From Pseudomonas sp. Marseille-Q3773 (GTDB lineage Bacteria; Pseudomonadota; Gammaproteobacteria; Pseudomonadales; Pseudomonadaceae), in assembly GCF_916618955.1 (NCBI RefSeq), contig NZ_OU745390.1:1798001-1862000 (forward strand): a stretch of DNA of 64,000 bases, in the 5' to 3' direction. Both the position numbers and the translations under genes were made by a program. The notes beneath the pieces are model-generated. The model did not search any database. It worked only from the letters and a program-made list of their open reading frames with translations, and had not been told where the DNA came from. Positions 1 through 6,969 of the stretch are shown piece after piece (the stretch's first letter is position 1; each line of letters opens with the position of its first letter).

Positions 1-62
1 CAACGCTCGAGGCGCTGGCCTTCGTTGCGGCCTATCACCACCACCCCGAGCCCGCTCGCCAT
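1..62 (-). CDS. Glycosyltransferase family 2, N-terminal fragment
   Basis: Only the first 20 residues are inside the window; the gene runs off the left edge. They read MASGLGVVVIGRNEGQRLER: a hydrophobic opening strand followed by RNEGxxL, the usual nucleotide-sugar loop at the start of GT-A family 2 enzymes. The ATG lies 5 bp after the stop of the acetyltransferase gene, so it is very likely the next cistron of the same EPS operon. A glycosyltransferase here would add a sugar to the lipid-linked repeat unit on the cytoplasmic face of the inner membrane. The call rests on one motif. Confidence 0.6.
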   Translation of the reverse strand, partial: MASGLGVVVIGRNEGQRLER

Positions 63-67
63 GGGCT

Positions 68-592
68 TCACCCGGCCGGCGCCGTGGTGGCCGCGTGCCT
101 GGCCTTGACGGTGGCCGGTACCCCCACCGCCAGCGAGTCGTCCGGCACATCCACCAGCACCACGGCGTTGGCACCGATCACCACATTGTTGCCAATGCGG
201 ATGCTGCCCAGCACCTTGGCCCCGGTACCGATATCGACATTGTTGCCGAACACCGGTGCAACCGGCTCGTCGACGTTCTTCAGGCCCACCACCACGCCGT
301 TGCGGATACGACAGTCATCGCCAAACCGGGCATAACCGCTGATCACGATGCCGCCAAAATGATCGATTACGAAGTTGCGACCAATCACCACTTCGCACGG
401 CAACTCCACGCCGGTAATGATCTGCACGCCTTTGAACAACACCTTGTACAGCAGCGAAAACAGCTTGCGCAGCGGTGCCGGGCGCACGCCATAGCGCCAG
501 CGGCCGAAGCGGTACACCAGCAATACCCAGAAGCCCTGGGCGCCCCAATCGCCACCATGGGCGCGCAAGTCGGCACGGATATTATCGAACAT
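68..592 (-). CDS. Serine acetyltransferase-like hexapeptide transferase of the EPS cluster
   Basis: This 174-residue protein has an N-terminal helical part (FDNIRADLRAHGGDWG) and a C-terminal left-handed beta-helix with hexapeptide repeats from about residue 70 (IGRNFVIDHFGG, IRIGNNVVIGANAVV). That is the layout of short CysE-like acetyltransferases found in polysaccharide loci. It probably moves an acetyl group from acetyl-CoA to a sugar or amino acid substituent; the acceptor cannot be read from sequence. The ATG at 592 is preferred over an upstream one at 691 because homologues begin at this point and AGGTGGAG precedes it. It starts 8 bases after the stop of the glycosyltransferase gene, so the two are co-transcribed. 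Confidence 0.8.
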   Translation of the reverse strand: MFDNIRADLRAHGGDWGAQGFWVLLVYRFGRWRYGVRPAPLRKLFSLLYKVLFKGVQIITGVELPCEVVIGRNFVIDHFGGIVISGYARFGDDCRIRNGVVVGLKNVDEPVAPVFGNNVDIGTGAKVLGSIRIGNNVVIGANAVVLVDVPDDSLAVGVPATVKARHAATTAPAG

Positions 593-600
593 GGCTCCAC

Positions 601-1557
601 CTACCTGGTCGGTTGGCTGGCGTACCGGGTCTTGAACAACAGGGACCAGGTCGCCCGACAGTGACGCCAGCAGGCACTTATCGCGCCCCAACCGCGTCGT
701 TTCAACAGTGCCTTGAGTGCCAGCAGCAGGTCGCCCAAGGTCACCAGCAACATGTGCAATGCAAGCCCTGCCCGCCCGTGATGCTTGCGGAAGTACAGCA
801 GTTCGCTTTCGATCTGGTAGGCCGAAATCTGCCGGCTGGCCGCCTCCAGTTCGGCTACCGAGCGGGAGCTCTCGCCGCCGATGTGCACCACTGTGGTGTG
901 CGGGTAGAACACCACTTTCCAGCCCGCCGCCTTGACCCGCTTGCAGTGGTCGACTTCTTCGTAATAAAGAAAGTAGCGCGGGTCGAACAGGCCAATCTGG
1001 TCGAGCACTTCACGGCGTACCAGGTAGAAGCAGCCAGGCAGCCAGTCGCATTCGCGGACCGACGCGTGGTCCCAGTCCATCTCGTCGACCATCTTCAAGC
1101 CTGGAAAGAAGCGCCCTAGCCCGGTACGCCCGACGAAAACATTGAACGGTGTCGGGAAGTAACGGCAACTGGGCTGCAGGTCGCCATCGCGGCCCTCCAG
1201 GCGCACGCCCAGCACGCCGCACTCGGGGTGCGCCTCCATGTAATCGAGGGTCTTCTGCAGGGAATCGGCAGCCACGAAGGCATCGGTGTTCAGCAGCAAG
1301 GCATACTTGCCCTGCAGGTGCGCCAGCAGCTGGTTGTTGGCCCGGCCGAAGCCGACGTTGTGCGTGTTGCTCAGCAGCAGCGCTTGCGGGCACACCTGGG
1401 CCATGCGCTGCACCGAGTCATCCACCGAGGCGTTGTCCACCACCAGGTAGTTGGCCAGGCGTTCGCCATCAGCCCGGCGCAGTGCATCGAACATCGGCTG
1501 CAGCAGCCCGGCCGTGTTGAAGTTGACCACCATGACATCGACCGGTTTGCTAGCCAT
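601..1557 (-). CDS. Glycosyltransferase family 2 (rhamnosyltransferase-like)
   Basis: A 318-residue GT-A enzyme. The first strand and loop (VMVVNFNTAGL, residues 8-18), VVDNASVD (39-46) and the metal-binding NTD (90-92, in place of DxD) place it with WbbL-like rhamnosyl or related transferases. WLPGCFYLVRREV and the later FDPRYFLYYEEVD match the acceptor-side and catalytic acidic region of that family. A hydrophobic stretch near residues 263-285 may anchor it to the inner membrane. It likely extends the undecaprenyl-linked EPS repeat. Its start overlaps the 3' end of the next upstream gene by 8 bp, which suggests translational coupling. Donor and acceptor are unknown. Confidence 0.85.
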   Translation of the reverse strand: MASKPVDVMVVNFNTAGLLQPMFDALRRADGERLANYLVVDNASVDDSVQRMAQVCPQALLLSNTHNVGFGRANNQLLAHLQGKYALLLNTDAFVAADSLQKTLDYMEAHPECGVLGVRLEGRDGDLQPSCRYFPTPFNVFVGRTGLGRFFPGLKMVDEMDWDHASVRECDWLPGCFYLVRREVLDQIGLFDPRYFLYYEEVDHCKRVKAAGWKVVFYPHTTVVHIGGESSRSVAELEAASRQISAYQIESELLYFRKHHGRAGLALHMLLVTLGDLLLALKALLKRRGWGAISACWRHCRATWSLLFKTRYASQPTR

Positions 1558-2167
1558 TGCCGCCCTCGCCGAAGAAGTACTGGCGCCTTTGCGCCATCAG
1601 CAGCGGTTCCAGTTCGGGGTCGTAGGCACCGTTGCGCTGCTTGACCAGGCCGATCCACGGGTAGGCTTCGCAACGCGCCTCGACCCGTTTGATCAAGTCC
1701 TCGGTGGTGCAGATGAACTCTGCCGGGTTGCCGCCGAACACCGTGCCCGGCGGCACGTCCTTGGTCACGACCGCGCCTGCGGCGACGATCGACTCGGGCC
1801 CGATGGTCACGCGCGGCATGATGATCGCGCCATGGCCGATGAAGCAGTTGTCCTTGATGTCGATGAAACCGACCGAATCCAGGTGCTTGCCGAAGCGGTG
1901 CTCGATCAGCAATACCACCCCGTCATGGCCGATCAGCGTGCAGTCGGCCAGGCCCACGCTGTTGCCAATGCGCACCAGCGACGGGTCGAGGAACTTGCTG
2001 CCCGGGTTGGCATGGAAGTGCCTGCCCACCGAATGAAAGTTGCCCCAACGGGTGAGGTACGCGCCCCACTCAAGTGGCGTGGGCCGGCAGAACCTGCGGT
2101 AGAACGAGGCGCCTCGCCCGGTTGCATGAACATAGTGCGCCACTGCCTTGCGTATCCATCCGTTCAT
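1550..2167 (-). CDS. Hexapeptide-repeat acyltransferase (maltose/colanic-acid acetyltransferase type)
   Basis: This 205-residue protein is a left-handed beta-helix acyltransferase. The middle carries repeats such as VRIGNSVGLADCTLIG, and the end has the conserved FIGHGAIIMPRVTIGPES, GAVVTKDVPPGTVFGGNPAE block with the loop that binds acetyl-CoA. It probably O-acetylates the EPS or its precursor. The ATG at 2167 (MNGWIRKAV) is chosen over the longer frame to 2251, because the extra 28 residues are Arg/Cys-rich and unlike the family; GAGG lies about 9 bases upstream. It is the second acyltransferase in the operon, so the polymer may carry more than one substitution. Confidence 0.82.
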   Translation of the reverse strand: MNGWIRKAVAHYVHATGRGASFYRRFCRPTPLEWGAYLTRWGNFHSVGRHFHANPGSKFLDPSLVRIGNSVGLADCTLIGHDGVVLLIEHRFGKHLDSVGFIDIKDNCFIGHGAIIMPRVTIGPESIVAAGAVVTKDVPPGTVFGGNPAEFICTTEDLIKRVEARCEAYPWIGLVKQRNGAYDPELEPLLMAQRRQYFFGEGGNG

Positions 2168-2271
2168 CCTGCCAGCCTCGCAATCAAAGCAATCTGGACT
2201 GTTCCTGAGGCGCATCCGGTCTGGTTGCCATGGGTGCTGACCGCAGCGCACTCAACCCGTTCCCACCTGTA

Positions 2272-3738
2272 TCACCCCACTGCTTGCCTGGCTCCGCTCA
2301 TCCTGGCATCGAGGTGGTCGGCCAGACGAAGGGCAAACTGCAGCAGCGGCAGGGTCGGATTGGAAGCACCGCCTGTGGCGAAGATGCTGCTGCCGGCGAT
2401 ATAGAGGTTTGCAACACCGAACACCTTGCAGTTGCTGTCGACGACACCGGCCTGCGCGGAGGATGCCATGCGCGTGGTGCCCATGTGGTGGGCATGCGGC
2501 GACAGTTTCAGCGGTATCGAGGTGTCATAGACAAAGTCGTTGAGCTTGATGAAGCCCAGGTTCATGTCGGCCCAGCGCTTGGCCAGCTCGCTGCCGATGC
2601 ACTTGATGGTATGCCGGTCATCGGCACTCAGGGCCCAGTTGACGTTGACCTTGGCCACGCCCAGTGCGTCCCTGTCGTCCAGCAACGAGATGCGGCTGTG
2701 CAGGTTGGGGAACTGCTCTATCAGCGTGCTGATGAGACCGTCGCCGGGGCAACTGAACTGGGCCACGAAGGCGATCTTGCTGGCGATCCCCATGTCACAG
2801 GCCAGGTTTTCCAGAAAATGCTTGACCTCGGCAGTGCGACCGTAGGTCTGCACGTCGGCCAGCAAGGCGGCCCTGACATTGCCCTTGCCAGCCTTGTATT
2901 CGTCAGTGAAGGCATCGGTGGTGAAATACTCGCGCGGCTCAGGGGCCAGGCCCGAGCGCAGGATGAAGGTCCCAAGGTCGATATTCAGGTGTTCCATGAA
3001 ACAGCTGCCGACCAGCCCTTCCTTGCTGACGATGCCCGCGTTCAGCAACGATTCGCTGTTGAGCAACTGCCTGGCATTCTCGATACCACCGGTGGCCAAC
3101 ACGAAGTTTCTCGCCACCAGGCGCTGGCGATTGCGCTGGTAATCGGACAGCACCACGGCGGCCAGGGTACCGCTGGCCTGGTCGAATTCCAGGTCCACGC
3201 AATTGCAGTTGATGAACACGTCCAGGCCTTCGGTCTGTTCGAGAGCCGCAGCGTACTTCTGCGCGAACCGGGTTGGCGGGCTGAGCAGAAAGCGGTCTGG
3301 TTCGAATTCGTCACCGTCCAGCCCGCTGTTGATTGCCTTGAAATCCGAGCCAGGCGGCAAATCGACGATCGCCATGGCGGCCGGCAGGTAGTCGGCAATT
3401 TCCGAATAAGGGATGGGCCAGCCTGGCAAGCCGCCAAGGGGCGGCATGGCAAAATCCGAGGCAGTGAACGGCCGGCAACGGCCGGCCCAATGGTTGGATG
3501 TGCCACCCAGGTAACGCAAGCGGGATACCTGCGCATACAGCTCCAGGCCGGTGGATTTGCAGGCATACAAGTCTTGCGACAGCGACGAGTATTCACGCCC
3601 GCCACCCTCGGCAAGCAGCACCCGCCAGCCGGCGGCAGCCAGGCGCAGGCCCAGGGTGATGCCTGCCGGGCCGGCGCCGATGATGCATACGTCATAGACA
3701 TCGCGCAGGGTCTTCTGCGACTGGAAATCCTTGATCAT
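2272..3738 (-). CDS. GMC family FAD-dependent oxidoreductase
   Basis: A 488-residue flavoenzyme. GAGPAG at residues 21-26 is the FAD dinucleotide fold, followed by the EGGG acidic turn and GGTSNHWAG. The C-terminal GMC domain ends with HHMGTTRM (His417-His418) and GASNPTLPLL (Asn460), the expected catalytic His/Asn pair. Family members oxidise sugar or polyol hydroxyls. Its place inside an EPS operon suggests it modifies a sugar of the polymer or precursor; that is inference. It has no signal peptide of its own, but its ATG overlaps by 4 bp (ATGA) the stop of a tiny gene encoding a Tat signal, so it may be exported together with that partner. Confidence 0.87.
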   Translation of the reverse strand: MIKDFQSQKTLRDVYDVCIIGAGPAGITLGLRLAAAGWRVLLAEGGGREYSSLSQDLYACKSTGLELYAQVSRLRYLGGTSNHWAGRCRPFTASDFAMPPLGGLPGWPIPYSEIADYLPAAMAIVDLPPGSDFKAINSGLDGDEFEPDRFLLSPPTRFAQKYAAALEQTEGLDVFINCNCVDLEFDQASGTLAAVVLSDYQRNRQRLVARNFVLATGGIENARQLLNSESLLNAGIVSKEGLVGSCFMEHLNIDLGTFILRSGLAPEPREYFTTDAFTDEYKAGKGNVRAALLADVQTYGRTAEVKHFLENLACDMGIASKIAFVAQFSCPGDGLISTLIEQFPNLHSRISLLDDRDALGVAKVNVNWALSADDRHTIKCIGSELAKRWADMNLGFIKLNDFVYDTSIPLKLSPHAHHMGTTRMASSAQAGVVDSNCKVFGVANLYIAGSSIFATGGASNPTLPLLQFALRLADHLDARMSGARQAVG

Positions 3739-3929
3739 GCTTGCTCGTTCCGGAAGTAGCGGGACGGCAACACCCAGCCATTGATCAGCACGTACCCGTG
3801 CCTGTCGACCCGGTCACCGACGATGGCCGCTGCAGCACCGAACACTGCCCCCCCGACACCCAGCAAGACACAACTCTGGATAAAGCGCCTGCGCCCCGGC
3901 TGCGCAGCACAAAAAGTCAATTTCCCCAT
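3735..3929 (-). CDS. Small Tat-signal protein, probable partner of the GMC oxidoreductase
   Basis: This 64-residue protein begins MGKLTFCAAQP and then has GRRRFIQ followed by a hydrophobic stretch (SCVLLGVGGAVFGAAAA), which is a twin-arginine export signal. Only about 28 residues would remain after the membrane segment (DRVDRHGYVLINGWVLPSRY...). The ATG at 3929 is chosen; the frame is open to a TTG at 3968 but that lacks a better ribosome site. Its stop overlaps the GMC oxidoreductase start as ATGA, the tight coupling seen when small Tat subunits carry a folded flavoprotein across the membrane. I do not recognise a named family; the chaperone or small-subunit role is inferred. Confidence 0.68.
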   Translation of the reverse strand: MGKLTFCAAQPGRRRFIQSCVLLGVGGAVFGAAAAIVGDRVDRHGYVLINGWVLPSRYFRNEQA

Positions 3930-3974
3930 GGTCCAGTGGCCCGTGCCCGTTAAAGTCTCACCCGGCAAGCCGCA

Positions 3975-5351
3975 TCACAGCCATTTGAAAAAGGCTGTCA
4001 GCAGTGCCCCGCAAAGCGCCCCGACCAGTAGCATCGGCAGCACCATCAATTCACGTTTGAGGCTGAAGATATCCAGTTTGCAATTCACATAGACGATCAG
4101 TACCAGCGTCGGCAGGGTGTGCAATGCCACACCCCAGATCGCCCAGTCCACACCGCCGAGCGCCAGCAACAACGGCAGCAACCCCCACAGCGAGACCAGG
4201 CGGATGATGTTGTCGATGGCCTGGTACTTGGTCAGGCCCAGGGCAATCCACACCTGGTGTGCCAAGGTATAGCGCAAGGTGAGGAACGACAGCGAAAGAA
4301 TCGCCAGCATCGGCCCGGCTTCACGGTAGCGGTCGTCGTACAGCCAGCCGATCAGCAGCGGGCTGGCGGTGAGGAAGCCACCACAGATGAACAGCACCAG
4401 CAGGTCGACCAGCAGGCGGAAGCGGTGGTACAGGGCCTTCAGGCGCTCCTTGTCATCGGCCCTGGCCGCTTCGCTGAAGGCAGGCAGCGCCACCGCCCCG
4501 AAAACCTTCATCAGCGCGGTCTGCACCGCCCCCAGGATCAGCACCGCAATCGAATAGACGCCCAGTTGCGCTGTGGTCATGCTGGCACCGAACCAGATGC
4601 GGTCACCGTACATGGCCAGCACGCCGACCATCGACGACAACAGGATCCAGCGGCCAAACACGATCAGTTCGTTCAGCGCACTGCGCTCCCAGTGCAGGCG
4701 GTTGTGGGGCCCCTCGAGGACGGTGTGGCCAAGCAGGGTCCAGGCCAGGGCCGACACCAGGCCGGCGATGACCAGCGCCCAGACCGAGCGGGTCAGGTAG
4801 CCCAGCACCAGCATCACCACCAGGCCCACCACCTGCGATGCGAGGTCGACCAGCACCACGCGCTTCTGTTGGAAAGTGCGTACCGCCACATCTATCTTGG
4901 TGGACTGGAACCCCCAGATCACCGCCGACAGCCCGGTGGCCGCCAACACCCAGGGCAACACGGGTTCGGCATAGGTTGCGTCAGCCGGCCACAAGTCAGC
5001 CAGCTGGGCAAACCAGGCGGCCACGGCCAGCAGCAAGGTCAGGACAAACAGCACGAAGCCACGAATGATCTGCACTGTCCATGCGGTATCGAGAAAATCC
5101 GGGTCGTCGCCGCGCGGGCTCTGGACGATGTTCTGCCGCAGGCCGACATCGGACAACAGATGCAGCAGTACCGAAACGGTGTTGGCAATCACCATCACTC
5201 CGAACATTTCCGGCACCAGCAAGCGGGCCATGAGCAGATTGCCGCCGAGGCGCATCAGCTGTGACGCCACCTGCGAGACCAGGTTCCACGACCCGGCCCT
5301 GAGGGCCCGCTGGCGCAGGCTCGTGGTGGCTGACACATCAATCGACGGCAT
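3975..5351 (-). CDS. Polysaccharide flippase, Wzx-like (MOP superfamily)
   Basis: A 458-residue polytopic inner-membrane protein with about 12-14 hydrophobic segments and almost no soluble domain. The opening, RQRALRAGSWNLVSQVASQLMRLGGNLLMARLL, has the features of the polysaccharide transporter family of the MOP exporters: Arg/Lys before TM1 and a Gly/Asn/Arg-rich first helix. In this setting it should flip the undecaprenyl-linked repeat unit to the periplasm, where the Wzy-like protein encoded divergently would polymerise it. It is the promoter-proximal gene of the minus-strand block, 91 bp from the divergent wzy-like gene and 45 bp before the small Tat gene. Confidence 0.87.
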   Translation of the reverse strand: MPSIDVSATTSLRQRALRAGSWNLVSQVASQLMRLGGNLLMARLLVPEMFGVMVIANTVSVLLHLLSDVGLRQNIVQSPRGDDPDFLDTAWTVQIIRGFVLFVLTLLLAVAAWFAQLADLWPADATYAEPVLPWVLAATGLSAVIWGFQSTKIDVAVRTFQQKRVVLVDLASQVVGLVVMLVLGYLTRSVWALVIAGLVSALAWTLLGHTVLEGPHNRLHWERSALNELIVFGRWILLSSMVGVLAMYGDRIWFGASMTTAQLGVYSIAVLILGAVQTALMKVFGAVALPAFSEAARADDKERLKALYHRFRLLVDLLVLFICGGFLTASPLLIGWLYDDRYREAGPMLAILSLSFLTLRYTLAHQVWIALGLTKYQAIDNIIRLVSLWGLLPLLLALGGVDWAIWGVALHTLPTLVLIVYVNCKLDIFSLKRELMVLPMLLVGALCGALLTAFFKWL

Positions 5352-5442
5352 GACTGCGATCTCTGACCGACTAAAAAGTCACTATAGTTTCAATTAGCCA
5401 CGATGCTAGCCGTTGCCCACCGAGGGAAGGTGCACATAGCCG
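5352..5442. promoter_or_regulatory. Divergent promoter region between wzx-like and wzy-like genes
   Basis: These 91 bases separate two divergent EPS genes and should hold both promoters. The symmetric ACTATAGT (5381-5388) could serve as a -10 on either strand, and GACTAAAAAGTC (5369-5380) is a small palindrome that could bind a regulator. I could not place a convincing -35 at 16-18 bp for either direction, so exact promoters are not called. Confidence 0.35.
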
Positions 5443-6969
5443 ATGCCTGAACATTTTCGCGCTTTGACCGTCATCCTGTTCCTGGCTAGCGTGGTCTTCC
5501 TGCTGGCCCGGCGGCCTGCTACCGACCTGATCCCGCCGGGCGACTTCAAGCGCCGGCGCAACCTGTGGTTCCTGCTCACCGTGCTGGCCTTCGTCTCGCA
5601 CAGTTTCTGGCTGTACCTGGGCGCTGGCGCGGTGATCCTGTACCTCGCCGGGCGCCGCGAGCACAACCCCATGGCGCTGTTCTACATGCTGCTGTTCCTG
5701 ATCCCGCCGGCTTCGCTGCAGGTTCCCGGGTTTGGCCTGGTCAACTACCTGGTCGACCTCAACCATATCCGCTTGCTGACCGTGTGCGTGCTGTTGCCGG
5801 CTGCCCTGGCCCTGCGCCGGCAAGCTGACACCCTGCGCTTCGGCCGCACCTGGCCGGACCGGCTGCTGGCGGCCGGGCTGCTGCTGATGAGCGCGCTGTA
5901 CCTGCGTGAAACCACCCTGACCGACACCCTGCGCCAGACGCTGTACCTGTTAATCGACGTGCTCCTGCCGTATTACGTGGCCAGCCGTGGCCTGCGTCAG
6001 ATCAGCGACTTCAAGGACACCCTGCTGGCGTTCGTGCTCGCGTCGTTCCTGCTGGCCCTGATCGGTGTGGCCGAATACGTACGCCATTGGCTGCTGTACA
6101 GCGCCCTGATCGATGCCATGGGCGTGCCGTGGAGCATGTCCGGCTACCTGAGCAGGGGCGGTTCGTTGCGCGCCAGCGTCACCACCGGGCAGGCCATCGT
6201 CCTGGGATACGTGATGAGCGTGGCCATCGGCCTGTTCCTGTTCCTTCAGGGCTACCTGCGCCGCCCCTGGCAGCGGCTGATGGGCGCCCTGCTGCTGGCC
6301 GCCGGGCTGTTCGCGCCGCTGTCGCGCGGCCCGTGGATCGGCGCCATGGTGATCGTGGTAGTGTTCATCGCGCTGGGCAGAGGTGCGCTCAGGCGCCTGG
6401 TGCTGCTGGCTGCGGCCGGCCTGCTGGCCCTGCCCCTGCTGACTGCCGTGCCGGGTGGTGACAAGGTACTGGACCTGTTGCCGTTCATCGGCACTGTGGA
6501 CAAGGAGAACATCACCTACCGCGAACGGTTGATGGACAACTCCTGGATCGTCATCCAGCGCAACCCGCTGTTCGGCTCGTTCGATTTCCGCAACACCCCG
6601 GAAATGCAGTCGATGATCCAGGGCGAAGGCATCATCGACATCGTCAATACCTACATCAACCTGGCGTTGCGGGTCGGGCTGGTCGGGCTCGGCCTGTTCG
6701 TGGCGTTCTTCGCTGCCGTGCTGCACGGTATCCGCAAGGCCATGCGCAGTTTCCCCGACAAGGACGACGAGCGCCGCCAGCTGGGCCGGGCATTGCTGGC
6801 GACGCTGGTTGGCATCCTGGTGATCATTTTCACCGTCAGCAGCATCACCTTCATCCCGGTGGTGTACTGGACAATCGCCGGGCTGGGCGTGGCCTATGTC
6901 CAGATGGTGCGCCGGCTCGACCAAAGCCAGGTCACCGCGCTGGCCGACGCGGATCTTCAAACCGAGTAA
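5443..6969 (+). CDS. O-antigen ligase/polymerase-like membrane protein (Wzy/WaaL fold)
   Basis: This 508-residue protein has about 12 membrane segments and a large periplasmic loop around residues 330-420 that contains YRERLMDNSWIVIQRNPLFG. The Arg and the N/D-W-x-x-I-x-x-x-P-L-x-G pattern are typical of the Wzy_C/WaaL ligase domain. RGPW near residue 295 is the conserved Arg motif before the loop. In a locus with Wzx, Wza and Wzz-like genes the likely role is polymerising EPS repeat units at the outer face of the inner membrane. Its stop overlaps the next start (TAATG), so polymerase and glycosidase are translated together. Confidence 0.83.
   Translation: MPEHFRALTVILFLASVVFLLARRPATDLIPPGDFKRRRNLWFLLTVLAFVSHSFWLYLGAGAVILYLAGRREHNPMALFYMLLFLIPPASLQVPGFGLVNYLVDLNHIRLLTVCVLLPAALALRRQADTLRFGRTWPDRLLAAGLLLMSALYLRETTLTDTLRQTLYLLIDVLLPYYVASRGLRQISDFKDTLLAFVLASFLLALIGVAEYVRHWLLYSALIDAMGVPWSMSGYLSRGGSLRASVTTGQAIVLGYVMSVAIGLFLFLQGYLRRPWQRLMGALLLAAGLFAPLSRGPWIGAMVIVVVFIALGRGALRRLVLLAAAGLLALPLLTAVPGGDKVLDLLPFIGTVDKENITYRERLMDNSWIVIQRNPLFGSFDFRNTPEMQSMIQGEGIIDIVNTYINLALRVGLVGLGLFVAFFAAVLHGIRKAMRSFPDKDDERRQLGRALLATLVGILVIIFTVSSITFIPVVYWTIAGLGVAYVQMVRRLDQSQVTALADADLQTE

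Noticed and set aside
2230..3759. Plus-strand open frame of 509 codons opposite the GMC oxidoreductase
   Set aside because: The opposite strand has all GMC motifs and operon spacing; this frame lacks a ribosome site and domain motifs.
5363..5388. CTGACC / TATAGT as a promoter for the wzy-like gene
   Set aside because: The spacer is only 14 bases, too short for a sigma-70 promoter.
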